A stretch of DNA of 64,000 bases from JAAFHI01 sp039793685. Its GTDB lineage: Bacteria > Acidobacteriota > Blastocatellia > Chloracidobacteriales > Chloracidobacteriaceae. Positions within the stretch are counted from its first letter, which is position 1, and every line of letters starts with the position of its first letter. Of the stretch, positions 39,001-44,616 are shown in pieces. The notes beneath the pieces are model-generated. The model made no database searches. It saw only the letters and a program-made list of their open reading frames with translations, and was not told the DNA's origin. Made by a program: the position numbers and the translations under genes. The stretch covers positions 62,001-126,000 of the forward strand of contig JBDRAL010000100.1 of the NCBI GenBank assembly GCA_039793685.1. The letters are read 5' to 3'.

Positions 39001-39904
39001 TGTTGATCTGGGTCCCGGTCGTGGCGTTGATCGTCGTCGCTCCGAGCCAGTTCAAAAATCCCTGATTGGTGAGCCGTCCGCCGAGATTCTTGGTCCCGAC
39101 GCCGTTGATGTTGAGGGTGGCGTTGGGGAAGACGGTTGCACCGGTCGTGGAAACGCTGATGTTGCCGGCGTTCCAGTTGAACGTGGATGCGACGTTGAGG
39201 CCGTTCGCGCTGAGTGTGCCGCCGTTCAGGTTGAACTGGCCGCCATGCTTGATGTCAATGTTGTTGGTGAATGTGATGGGACTGTTGATATCGAGGGTCT
39301 GGTTGTTCGACGACCCGCCGATGGCCCCCAGCGTCAGCGAACGGAACGTGCCCCCGGTCGGCCCCGTCACGGTGTAGAAACCGGGCAGGGTGATGAGGAT
39401 GTCGCTCGAACTCGTCGGAACCTGGTTGTTGCTCCAGTTGGAAGCCGTGAAGAAACTGCCGCCCGAGGGATTGATCCAGGCGGAGCCGTTGACCAACCCG
39501 AAAATGCTTCCGCTGGTTGCCGATCCGAGCGGCGTGTCGACCGTAATCGTCGTGCCGGGGGCGCCCAGCCCAACCGGAACGGTCGCAAGCAGTGTCGCGT
39601 CGTTGACGAACTCGATGGCGGGGGAAGCGATGCTTCCGAACCGGACCTGCGTCGCGCCGGTGAATCCGCTTCCGTTGATGGTCACGATGGTCGTGACCGG
39701 CCCGGAAGCCGGGGTAAAGCTTGAGATGACGGGAGGGGGCGGTGCAGGAGGGGGAGCCGGGGCGAACCCGAATGCGCTCCGCGCCGCGTTTGCCAGCGGC
39801 GTGCGCCCGAAAACAAGTACGGCCGTGACGACCGTCAAGGAAAGAAGAAGAACCCCGACGCGTCGTCCGATACGACGCGAGCCGAACCAATCCGGTACGC
39901 GCAT
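27017..39904 (-). CDS. Giant secreted multi-domain protein: 16 IPT/TIG domains, BNR/Ycf48-like block, BACON-like and FG-GAP repeats
   Basis: 4295 residues, by far the largest gene here. An N-terminal signal or anchor (residues ~13-41) is followed by a Pro-rich stretch. I count 16 IPT/TIG immunoglobulin-like domains by their openings (pattern I/V-T-x-F-x-P-T-S-G). There are four copies of a WINPSGG-x-F-x-x-x-x-NWS-x-x-x-VPG module (near residues 140, 1600, 2345, 2995), each followed by long Gly/Asn-rich GTLNNAGT-type strands. About eleven Asp-box repeats (S-x-D-G-G-x-x-W) fill residues ~780-1310. A BACON-like domain (~3940-4040) precedes FG-GAP/VCBS repeats (DFNGDGKPDIVLRNSQTG) to the end. It is a likely surface or extracellular adhesin or glycan-binding protein. 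A putative terminator lies nearby for the next gene. Confidence 0.9.
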   Translation of the reverse strand: MRVPDWFGSRRIGRRVGVLLLSLTVVTAVLVFGRTPLANAARSAFGFAPAPPPAPPPPVISSFTPASGPVTTIVTINGSGFTGATQVRFGSIASPAIEFVNDATLLATVPVGLGAPGTTITVDTPLGSATSGSIFGLVNGSAWINPSGGSFFTASNWSNNQVPTSSSDILITLPGFYTVTGPTGGTFRSLTLGAIGGSSNNQTLDINSPITFTNNIDIKHGGQFNLNGGTLSANGLNVASTFNWNAGNISVSTTGATVFPNATLNINGVGTKNLGGRLTNQGFLNWLGATTINATTGTQINNTATGTFSIQNSAALTGPGTLNNQGNFQKISGTGTSNFASWSLQNSGTFFIPGDGDVSLASVQFSSPGTLETELGAVNTTKITTGNASITGGTLQLDNSLNRNVGDTFTIIASTSGSGNFSAFTGLSAGPGRIFQPTPSFPAAYRVVVVNAPPPTIGSFAPTSGITGSSVTVTGTNFFSVNRVTLNNVPTTFSVDSDTQLRFTVPPTATSGQIRVTTATGSATSSGTFSVLPLISTFSPSSGSPTQQVRIFGSGFGGATAVRFGGTSATFTVNSPNQITAVVPFGAATGPIRVTVGSNSFDSVSNFTVVPASGGAPSITNIGPGCATVGQGIVISGTNFLGVTQVTFNGRQAEFTVLDNTRIDAVFPGAAPGAVTISVTSPTGTGSSGSFFNGSDGTFSFLGPNTAPVTTVQARTGSEFAVAYADGQGTFVGSVKSLIPWNFSQSFGPVLAFTYDPVRADTIFAGIALPPGARPGRNSASNPIVFRSDDNGLSWNQADTSLPPEVILANVVIAFPGPTTGSTTVVIGTNAGIFRSDDRGATWTSYNTGLTPQQIDSLAYSPASGGFLYAGLAGGQVYTRPIGSGSWSLSSNGLPGSSASNFFVAADPGNGQVAYVAANDFQVGTFAVFKTTDRGANWTPANIGLPNQPSSSLVISPAGNVLFVNVGGILYRSFDGAGSWSPVGVNLPGPVTTPVSFISNDGAQLLIGSKYGVFTTNDSGNTWSPLNRGFASPTVNQIAVGGSNRVYAQDSNGVLYRSTRDGASIDLTLDAFEQDVFLRPAPSDGGIIYVGGFFLESNKLVKSTDGGATWFPLPAIGLGVRDLAVDPGNPDTLFLLRSSGLTRSTDGGTSFQPFGSGLPSSARMIRFANANPNILYASGNGVDGVYRSTNGGATWSPVNTGLPLGSTFGITSIIPSPVDTTGNVCLVGTNDARIFRTADGGANWTQVSTLPLTGYTQFDTTDFVFYSSSVVYASYYFQPTNPNAPPEGFIQVSNDGGATWSEFSPGSSIGGIRHLAMETGGSGLLYAGTTLGAFAYNTQSACPAGPTVTSFTPTHGLQGSSVTITGTGFTGASEVSIAGFTTAAFTINSDTEIIAEVPSAAGSSGPICVTTGLGTGCSNDSFTIDVPGPPTVTSNTPTFGPAGTVVTVNGSNFFDISSVGFQADEGTAPATSFTVISPTQLTAVVPNNPLIGGRIRITGTFGSASGGGFSIQNAPTVGTFTPTSGGAGTTVTIDGTDFIGVTGVQFNGVNASSFNVLNSNQLIAVVPPGATTGPISVTNTLGTGTSATNFTVNITYNWINPTGGDFNDPANWSSGFVPGTTDIAIIDLPGTYTVTSGSRSLGGLTLGGLSGTQTFVLNGNLALNGPAVVNPNGFFNFGDGTLAGSGTLTVAGQISFIGSGAVYSAGTLTIQSGATATKNTSGNVAFNSPVNNSGTFITPDSLNVNAAFNNLSGSIFEVRGNGGFAGGGPLNIAAGATFRKTLGTSNFTPSGTPINNDGTVECQSGFIDLQGGGTGGGEFRSSAGASIIFRADYTFNNGAQLTGAGTSFLPGNVTLNGTVTMRNASIGGLGNTIAGAGNLVIPNGGTATVTGGGVTFAGTGTIEVQNGGTFNLNGIGHTFNRTVNNAGIVNWSQLDISIGTGAAINNLAGGFFRVQHSDRVITGTGSFNNAGTFEQPSGANVTVNVPFTNSGVINVPAVGFMTIANLTQTPTGTINSQLGGTSPGGNYSQLRTTNFTAAGTFNAAYINGFTASPGQFFDVVTFTGSRTGTFSAVNLPPVGSGQAFLSGFKPNSFQIGVIGTPVITSFSPTSGIVGTTVTLTGSNFTGTTLVRFNGVNASGFTIPNDTTITVNVPNGATTGIIEVTNPAGTGASATSFTVFQTPTVTAFTPTSGAAGTSVTVTGTNFTGTTSVAFNGTNASGFTVNSDTQITVAVPNGATTGAISVTNPAGTGTSSASFTVFQTPTVTSFTPTTGTFGTAVTITGTNFTGTTSVAFNGTNAPGFTVVNDTTITVSVPNGATTGPIAVTNPAGTGTSSANFNVILTFNWINPSGGDFNIGANWSSGVVPGPTDFAVIDLPGTYSVTITNVATTLGGLTLGGVSGTQTLIISNTFGGGFNLNGPGTVNPNGRITFNAGVLGGAGALNLTAGSTMTLESAFGKAVAGTLNNAGTIAYVSGSSDLTVNGTLNNQSGGLFDIPTDNTITVGGALNNLAGATLRKSAGTGPSFITTTGTGTFDNFGTLLCQSGQLRPNSVRIQNGSTFTATGSGLLLLNSTSGTTTFAAGSPTFTSNGATIDGDLAGTGSFTGLLKFNAGTITGTLTVTSGSTLTVLNTTFGKAVSGTLNNGGTVNYFAPSFDLNINPGGTFNNLSGGLFDLNTDNGLVIGTSAAFNNQAGSTFRKSGGTGTSVVANSGTFTNAGTIVAPLTGFLQINGLFTQTGTGVINTTLNGTTAGTNYSQLQLQSPTLGGTLNVALLGGFTPAAGDTFDVVTFSGARTGGFATVNLPPPSAGISYSGNFTGVASGAYRVVVNSTVPAVASFTPTSGPVGTSVTITGVNFTGATAVSFNGTSATTFTVVNDTTITATVPSGATTGAISVTTSNGTGTSATSFTVLQPPTVTAFTPTSGGIGASVTITGSGFTGATTVTFHLTPTTAFTVVDDTTITTTVPAGATTGPIFVTTAGGTGASAASFTVITGFDWINPSGGNFNDGSNWSGGIVPGPMDTANFNLAATYTVTGTGNVAGISQTDGNVTFNGTFTTGTFSDGGGSIALTNLGTLNVTGFGTVNHLFINNGGTLTIGNTFTVNGRLDMPSGTIQGPGDLLNNSTFNWDGGTVTGTGTLIVNGISGVGGAFLNIGTSATHVLNRNINASPTPGITGFVHDAAPNLTFGTGVTITNGGEYFVDVEKTYPATVTFNNTNRVNKVVGTGTFEFSGPFNNGGQVAVYTGEVRFTGGGTQISGNGVRYSALANGTITFAGGNYTLGPGDVAGGQPGGLVRITGATVITLASDFAIGDPTRLEAGATITGPGSLIVIDTGTLDWRGGTIGGETGSGNLVINNGGGQLLLNGPDPKDLLRTLLNDGLILWNDGTIQGSTTTYIPTIQNRSTGIFRVQNDGDTMVFNGSFINQGLFEKPSGSGTNLIRWNVQNQGILRVPSTTGILFIEQFVQTSAGFLEVTVGGSTEGVNLSQLQTIDSTLAGTLNISLAPGFTPTQGQSFPVITFDTGILRPSDGKTGKTSRVRPKTVSGDFDVLNGTGISGGLSFRPVNAFSAYSLKVVGAPVITSFSPSSGQAGTSVLITGLDFDGATSVQFNGTEVSSFTVSPLGNQITTTVPTGATTGPITVTTQLGTGTSPTNFVVNAAPTITSFTPTSGPVGTVVTITGANFTGATGVTFNGTTATGFTVNSDSQITATVPVGASTGPISVTTPSGTGTSSTNFTVTLLPPVINGFTPARGPVGTVVTINGNNFDGVTSVQFNGVPAGFTISPLTTGTPTEPVSGGYNTGGEPVAKGAGRTTGRVVGPRGTVRSIPKASTTITATVPAGATTGFITVTGPGGTATSASQFQVTFPPTITAFSPTQGPPGTSVVITGTNFTGATSVAFNGTSATNFTVNSATQITAVVPAAATTGRISITTPDGTGMSVGNFVVCGYTVAPTSFIVTSAGGDRSVTVATFAALGQLTKIGVKDASLCPWTAVSNSSFITILTGSTGTGNGTVTFRVAPFVGSGTRSGTITVAGQTVTITQQPSFVAGDFNGDLKSDLLWRNIATGQSSIWLLDGTNFNQNLPLSSSETCWFVGGVNDFTGDGQVDILWRNQTITGANGLWRFSGPTVVEGLTVTPDQPNLNWVMNCTGDFNGDGKPDIVLRNSQTGAAEIWLMNGVNRTSVVALTVAGLPATEQFVGSGDFSGDGQTDLLVRNQAAGTLRVITLNGTTPTGTLTIPTLNSNWELSAVGDFNADGRADLVWRNTTDGSNVIWLMNGTTLIQSQPLLAVPDPNWRIVGPK
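32880..33610 (-). repeat. Three near-identical consecutive TIG-domain repeats inside the giant gene
   Basis: Three successive modules of about 230-240 bp read with almost the same bases. They share the block around GCCGGTCGTGGC, GCCGTTCGG and GTGAAACCAG. They encode TIG domains 8, 9 and 10, beginning ITSFSPTSGIVG, VTAFTPTSGAAG and VTSFTPTTGTFG. Such DNA-level identity indicates recent tandem duplication or gene conversion. Assembly collapse or length variation is likely here. Confidence 0.8.
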
Positions 39905-40049
39905 ACAATCCCTGCCTTGAAAAACGGGGCCTGATTACCCCGGCCGTTAAAGCGCACTTCGATGCGGTTTTTCCGATACTGCAAAAAGAGTAAATATGGC
40001 TGGCACAATAGAGCATCCGCCCGGCACTGTAAACCGTTGCCTTGGCTGG

Positions 40050-40086
40050 AAAAAGAAAAGGTGCGTCGGATTTTCTCCGGCGCACC
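40050..40086 (-). terminator. Rho-independent terminator after the radical SAM gene at 40.1-41.5 kb
   Basis: On the minus strand the hairpin GGTGCGCCGGA / TCCGACGCACC has an 11-bp stem with one G-T pair. A T-rich run (TTTTCTTTTT) follows. It lies 37 bp beyond the stop codon and would end the pigment-cluster transcript. Confidence 0.85.
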
Positions 40087-40122
40087 GAACGATTTCTGAT
40101 TCCCCATGTACGGGGGTTCTGG

Positions 40123-41529
40123 CTAAACGGATGCAGTCGCCCGCGCGGTGGCGAAATTCGGGGGCAGCGGTTCGGGAAACCGATACTTGATGATGTTCCG
40201 GAACCGCAGATTCGAAACCATCGCGAGCAGCTTCCGCTGCGCATGCGAGCGCGGTGACGCGACCCGCTGCAAAATCGACGGCACCGAATAGAACTTCTCG
40301 AACGCGAACTGAAGCAGCTTGCGCGTCATTTCCGGATCGGTCCCCTCGCGCGCCCAGACGACTTCCTCGCCCGTGTAGCGGTCCCAATCCTGGTGAATCA
40401 GCTTGTCCACGGTCCGGTTGTAGAGCGCCGTGCCGGGGAAGGGCGTCATCACCGAGAAGATTGCCGTCTCGACGCGGCAGCGCTTGAGTTCCTCGATCGT
40501 TTCGATGGTGCTTTCGAGCGTCTCGTCCTCGAAGCCGAAAAGAATCCCCACGTCCACCGCGATGCCGTTCTTGTGGAACAGCTTGATGAGGTCTTCATAT
40601 TTCTCGGGTCGGTTGAACTTCTTGTTGACCGTCGCGAGTTCAGTCGGATGAATGCTCTCGATGCCGAGAAACGCCCGGCGGCATCCGGCTTTCGCGGCGA
40701 GTTCCACCAGTTCGGGCCGCTTCAGGGTCTGGGTATCGAAAAAGCCGAACCAGCCGATCTTGCGCCGCGCGAGCGTCCGGAACAGGTCCGCCGCCGCGTC
40801 GGGATTCACGATCAGGTTGTCGTCGGCGATGCTGAAGAATTCTGCCCCGAAGGCGTCGATTTCCCGCAGCAGATGCTCCGGATCGCGATAGCGCATCTTT
40901 CCGCCCGCGAACACCGGCACGGTACAGAAATCGCACTTGTGCGGACAGCCGCGCGAGGTCTGGATGCTCATGATCGGCATCTTCAACGTCGGCACGGGCT
41001 TGAAATACTTGTCGAGTTTGAGCAGGTCCCAGCGCGGCACGGGCAATTCGTTCAAATCCTGCGACTGGCCACCCTTGTAGACCGGCTTGAGGTCGTCGTT
41101 CTGCGTATCCTCCAGAATCTGCGGCCAGAGCGCCTCGCCCTCGCCGGAGATGACGGAATCGCAGTGCTTGAGCGCTTCCTCGATCATGAAGCTGACGTGA
41201 ATGCCGCCCATGATGACGGGAATGCCCTTGGCCCGGCAGGCGTCGGCAATCTGGTAACCGCGCTGGACGTTGCGCGTGTAGGCCGTAATCGCCACGAGGT
41301 CAGTGTCGTCCGGGATATAAAGATCTTCCACGTTCTCGTCCATGATCGAGACCTTATGCGGCTCCGGCGTGATGGCCGCGAGCGTCGGCAGGACGATGTT
41401 CGGGAAAATCATGAACGGTTTGTGATGCTGACCTTTTTCCGGGTTGTAGTACCGCGGCAGCACCAGCACGATGTTCAACGGACGATGGCGTCCCATCTTG
41501 CGGCGTTTAATCTGGACGACGAGCGACAT
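40123..41529 (-). CDS. Cobalamin-binding radical SAM protein, last gene of pigment cluster
   Basis: 468 residues. Residues ~15-150 form a B12-binding-like domain (MGGIHVSFM-type motif at the cobalamin face, ISGEGEALWP). Residues ~185-400 form a radical SAM domain with C195-x3-C199-x2-C202 (SRGCPHKCDFC). It resembles BchE/BchQ/BchR-type B12 radical SAM enzymes in architecture, but it lacks the HPNYHSGGAEIAGNW opening of classical BchE. In chlorosome bacteria BchQ and BchR methylate bacteriochlorophyll side chains at C8 and C12; that role, or a hopanoid-modifying role, is possible. The start is supported by GGGAG upstream. Terminated by a clear hairpin. Confidence 0.82.
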   Translation of the reverse strand: MSLVVQIKRRKMGRHRPLNIVLVLPRYYNPEKGQHHKPFMIFPNIVLPTLAAITPEPHKVSIMDENVEDLYIPDDTDLVAITAYTRNVQRGYQIADACRAKGIPVIMGGIHVSFMIEEALKHCDSVISGEGEALWPQILEDTQNDDLKPVYKGGQSQDLNELPVPRWDLLKLDKYFKPVPTLKMPIMSIQTSRGCPHKCDFCTVPVFAGGKMRYRDPEHLLREIDAFGAEFFSIADDNLIVNPDAAADLFRTLARRKIGWFGFFDTQTLKRPELVELAAKAGCRRAFLGIESIHPTELATVNKKFNRPEKYEDLIKLFHKNGIAVDVGILFGFEDETLESTIETIEELKRCRVETAIFSVMTPFPGTALYNRTVDKLIHQDWDRYTGEEVVWAREGTDPEMTRKLLQFAFEKFYSVPSILQRVASPRSHAQRKLLAMVSNLRFRNIIKYRFPEPLPPNFATARATASV

Positions 41530-41548
41530 AGGTGGAATCTCCCTGGGG

Positions 41549-41677
41549 GAAGGTGTCGGGTATCAGGTGTCGGGTTTCAGGTTTGGCGTGATCGGTATTG
41601 GGTATTGGGGTTCCGGCAATGACAGGTCGAGGATGATCTCAATAACCTGACACCCGAAACCCGATACCCGACACCTT
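41549..41677. repeat. Inverted pair of GGTGTCG/GGTATCA heptamers
   Basis: Left arm 41549-41584 holds GGTGTCG, GGTATCA, GGTGTCG and GGTTTCA. Right arm 41644-41677 is complementary with reordered words. A 59-nt centre contains a second word (GGTATTG). It separates the two radical SAM genes and lies 3 bp from the upstream gene's stop codon. Confidence 0.85.
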
Positions 41678-41680
41678 CCG

Positions 41681-43063
41681 CTAGCAGGCAGCCTGCTTGA
41701 CGACCGGCGTGGGCGTCTTGCCGAAGAACATGCGCGGAATGTTTTCCATCAGGTACTTGGGCCGCGTGTAGTACATCGCGGTCATGGCCTTGCGCGTGGC
41801 CTCGATTTCCCAGGCTTTCAGATGGTCGAGTTTGAAGACGACGTGCGAAATGTCGTACTCCTCCCACGAGACGTTCGGAAGCAGGCGTCCGGTTTCGATG
41901 AACTCGCGGCGCAGGTTGGTCCCGACGTAGGGCGTGAGAATGTTGATCCAGAGCATTTCCGGATTGAGTTCGCACATGTATTTCATCGTCGCCTGCAACG
42001 AATCGCGCGTTTCCTTCGGGTGGCCGATGATGATCGAGGCCATCGAGGCGATGCCGTTCTTCTTGAGCAGGCGGATGCAGTTGGCGTTGTCGTCGCTGGT
42101 GGCGGTCTTGTTGTAGTCCTTGAGCGTTTCCGGGTCCATCGACTCGATGCCCATGATGACGCCGATGCAGCCCGCCGCCGCCATGATTTCGACCACTTCG
42201 GGGAATTTCACGAAGATGTTCGTCACGCACTGGGCGGTCCAGCGAATCTTGTCGGCGAGGCCCGCGTCAATGATCGCCTGCGAAATCGCCATCGCCCGCT
42301 TCGGACTTGCATTGAAGATGTCGTCGGTGAAGAAGAAGGTGCGGTACTTGTATTTGTAATAACCTTCCTCGATTTCCTGCATGATCGAATCCACCGAGCG
42401 GTAGCGCCACTTCGCGCCGTAGTTGGCGGTCACGATGCAGAAGGAACAGTCGTACGGACAGCCCCGCGAACCCGAAATGTTGTAGACCGGGTCGGCGAAC
42501 TTTCCGAGCCACGACCGGGTCTGCTGCCAGTAGCGCGGGATTTCGAGCAGTTCGCGGTTCGGAATCGGCAGCGTGTTGAGGTCTTTGATGAAGGGCATCG
42601 CCGGATTGCGGACAAACGTGTCGCCGTCCATCCACGCGATGCCGGGAATCGAGGCCGGGTCGATCTTGCCGTTCTCGAACTGGCGCACGATTTCGAGCAT
42701 CTGGAGTTCGCCTTCGCTGCGGACGACGTAATCCACATAGCCCGAACGCAGCGTGGCTTCGTCGTCGAAGGTCGGGTGCGTTCCGCCCATCACGACGAGC
42801 TTCCCGGCGGCCTTGGCCTGCTTCGCCACGCGCATGCCGACCGTGTATTTCACCGTGTCGCAGGAGATGCCCACGATGTCGATGTCGTCGGTGATTTCCG
42901 GCGTCTGCCCGGCGTTCATGTCGCACAACTTCACATCATAACCGTGAGACTGGATGTAGGTCCCGATGTAGAGAATCGCCAGCGGCATGCTGATGAAGCT
43001 GAATCGTTCGGCGACTTTCTCGATCACCGGGGGATTGATGAACAGGCACTTGGGCTTGGGCAT
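41681..43063 (-). CDS. Cobalamin-binding radical SAM protein in pigment cluster
   Basis: 460 residues. A B12-binding Rossmann domain (residues ~5-130; VVMGGTHPTFDDEATL) and a radical SAM core with C202-x3-C206-x2-C209 (RGCPYDCSFC) are both present. It is only distantly similar to the neighbouring radical SAM protein. It may be a ring-modifying enzyme of bacteriochlorophyll synthesis (BchE, BchQ or BchR type); the exact reaction cannot be set from sequence. The start follows GAGGAG. Located between repeat hairpins, but on the same strand as bchF, bciB, bchL, hemA and bchH. Confidence 0.82.
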   Translation of the reverse strand: MPKPKCLFINPPVIEKVAERFSFISMPLAILYIGTYIQSHGYDVKLCDMNAGQTPEITDDIDIVGISCDTVKYTVGMRVAKQAKAAGKLVVMGGTHPTFDDEATLRSGYVDYVVRSEGELQMLEIVRQFENGKIDPASIPGIAWMDGDTFVRNPAMPFIKDLNTLPIPNRELLEIPRYWQQTRSWLGKFADPVYNISGSRGCPYDCSFCIVTANYGAKWRYRSVDSIMQEIEEGYYKYKYRTFFFTDDIFNASPKRAMAISQAIIDAGLADKIRWTAQCVTNIFVKFPEVVEIMAAAGCIGVIMGIESMDPETLKDYNKTATSDDNANCIRLLKKNGIASMASIIIGHPKETRDSLQATMKYMCELNPEMLWINILTPYVGTNLRREFIETGRLLPNVSWEEYDISHVVFKLDHLKAWEIEATRKAMTAMYYTRPKYLMENIPRMFFGKTPTPVVKQAAC

Positions 43064-43078
43064 TGGTGGCTCCTCAGG

Positions 43079-43183
43079 GATTTTCGATTTTTGATTGAAG
43101 ATTGATGAATTTCGATTTCAGTTGAGTGGCGGCGGTTATCGCCTTTCGGGGAATCGAAAATCTTCAATCGACAATCGAAAATT
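43079..43183. repeat. Inverted pair of TTTTCGA/TTGAAGA heptamers
   Basis: Left arm 43079-43119 reads TTTTCGA, TTTTTGA, TTGAAGA, TTGATGA, ATTTCGA. The right arm 43151-43183 is the complement in different order. It lies between the membrane unknown and the radical SAM gene and fills most of that 123-bp gap. Confidence 0.85.
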
Positions 43184-43186
43184 TGT

Positions 43187-43888
43187 TCAGGGTTGCGCCG
43201 AATGGGCGCTGGCGAAGCGAAAGACGCCGGGACGGACCCGGATCATCAGGACCAGATCGACGATGGCGTGGAAAACCACGACCGACCAGAGATCGTGAAA
43301 GACGAAAAACGTCAGACACCACGAGAGCGACAGCGCGGATTCCGACCACAGCCGGAACTTGCGAATCTTGCGGGCGCGCTCGTCCTCGCGGAAATGCGGC
43401 GGGAAGATCCGCATCCAGAACAGGCCGTGGATGCCGCCGCCGTAAAACAGGAACACGAGAAAACCGAAACCGAACCGCAGCAGGTCGAAGGGCAGGCCGG
43501 TGACGCCGACCGCGTTGCCGATGACCTTCCCGACCCACGCTCCGGCGGAAAAGACGACCAGAAAGGCGAGCGTTTCGCCGATGGCGTTGCCGATGACGAA
43601 GATGGGCGTCCCGATCCAGTTGAACGGACGGTCCTCGGAAATCGCCACCTGGCTGTAGAGCCACTGCGAAAAGGCAAGCGTGGCGATCAGAAAGGCAGGG
43701 CACCAGATTGAAGCCAGCGTCTGGGGCACGCGGCAGCCGGACAGCTCTGGCAAACGGAAGCCGACCGCCAGACCGAACGCGAGCAGCCAGTACAGCGCAA
43801 TCGCGCCCTCGCGCTTCCAGCTCGCGACGCCGGTGTCTTCGCCGCCCGGCGTGTATTGTTCGAGTCGATTGATGGCGTCAATTGGCAT
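43187..43888 (-). CDS. Multi-pass membrane protein of unknown function within the bch cluster (possibly CPBP-like)
   Basis: 233 residues with about six hydrophobic helices. Near the C-terminus F-V-F-H-D-L-W-S-V-V-V-F-H-A-I-V-D gives two His and an Asp at helix spacing. An earlier helix carries G-N-A-I-G-E-T-L-A-F. These recall the FxxxH and HxxxD motifs of CPBP intramembrane proteases, but the EExxxR motif is not intact. Being inside a pigment cluster it may serve chlorophyll maturation or antenna insertion, which is inference. The neighbouring gene repeat abuts its start; no Shine-Dalgarno is clear. Confidence 0.65.
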   Translation of the reverse strand: MPIDAINRLEQYTPGGEDTGVASWKREGAIALYWLLAFGLAVGFRLPELSGCRVPQTLASIWCPAFLIATLAFSQWLYSQVAISEDRPFNWIGTPIFVIGNAIGETLAFLVVFSAGAWVGKVIGNAVGVTGLPFDLLRFGFGFLVFLFYGGGIHGLFWMRIFPPHFREDERARKIRKFRLWSESALSLSWCLTFFVFHDLWSVVVFHAIVDLVLMIRVRPGVFRFASAHSAQP

Positions 43889-43893
43889 TTGGA

Positions 43894-44095
43894 AAACGAT
43901 GAACGATGAGCGATGAACGATGAAGTGAAGAAAAATCCCGGATTTTGGAAGTTCGATTCTTCACTCAGGAAAAAACAACAAAAGAAAGTGACAATGAGCA
44001 ATGACGAGAGAAAACGTGAGTTCTTTCCGATGACCGAATGATGAAACTCTCGCCACGGGCAACTTCATCATTCATCGTTCCTCGTTCATCGTTCC
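43894..44095. repeat. Inverted ACGATGA heptamer arrays
   Basis: Left array from 43894 is ACGATGA, ACGATGA, GCGATGA, ACGATGA. Right array 44062-44095 is the complement (CATCGTT, CTCGTTC-type words). About 138 bp separate them. The right array contains the last codons and the stop codon of the bchF-like gene, and the left array abuts the start codon of the membrane protein. Confidence 0.85.
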
Positions 44096-44580
44096 GTCGA
44101 AACCCACGGCACGTCGCCGGCGATGGTGTAGCCACTGTTCTTCAGTTTCTTGCGGTTGATGACGTACTTCCGGACGAACTGATACGCATTGATGCAGTAG
44201 GTCAGGTACGCAATCAGCGCGACATAGGCCAGCGTTTCCTCCTTCCAGTGAAGGAACAGGCCGACGACATAGAGCGAGTGCGAAATCAGCACGAAAGTCG
44301 AGAAGAAATCCTCCCACCAGAATTCCTTGGCGAAGGCGTAGTGGCCGAAAACGTCCTTTTCCCAGAACGCGCCGGTGACGGCCATTACCCACAAAACGAA
44401 CACCTTGACCAGCACGCTCACGTTGGCGATGAAGAATCCGTTGCCGGTAAAGAGAAACCGGATGATGAGCGCGAGGCTGATGAAGAAAATGAAGAACTGC
44501 ACCGGAGCGAGAAATGCCTGCACGGGCATCCACTTGCTCTTCTGGCGTCGTTCCATCTGTTCGGCGGTGTAGGTTGACAT
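44086..44580 (-). CDS. bchF: 3-vinyl (bacterio)chlorophyllide hydratase BchF/BchV
   Basis: 164 residues matching the small BchF family (PF07284). The opening TAEQMERRQKSKWMPVQAFLAPVQFF is followed by four membrane helices. The conserved V-T-G-A-F-W-E-K-D-V-F-G and F-A-x-E-F-W-W-E-D-x-F-S segments are both present, as is N-A-Y-Q-F near the end. It hydrates the C3 vinyl group, leading to the hydroxyethyl group of bacteriochlorophylls. BchF and BchV (chlorosome-type pigment) cannot be distinguished here. The last two residues and the stop codon derive from the adjacent repeat. GAGGATCA lies just upstream of the ATG. Confidence 0.88.
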   Translation of the reverse strand: MSTYTAEQMERRQKSKWMPVQAFLAPVQFFIFFISLALIIRFLFTGNGFFIANVSVLVKVFVLWVMAVTGAFWEKDVFGHYAFAKEFWWEDFFSTFVLISHSLYVVGLFLHWKEETLAYVALIAYLTYCINAYQFVRKYVINRKKLKNSGYTIAGDVPWVSTER

Positions 44581-44616
44581 GAGTGATCCTCGCGTCGTGG
44601 CGTGATGAAAATCTCG

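Noticed and set aside
40123..41529. Assignment as the classical anaerobic cyclase BchE
   Set aside because: The diagnostic N-terminal segment of BchE is missing; only the general B12 radical SAM architecture is shared.
41822..43105. Plus-strand open frame of about 427 codons over the radical SAM gene
   Set aside because: High-GC antisense shadow; the minus-strand gene has clear family motifs and a good ribosome site.
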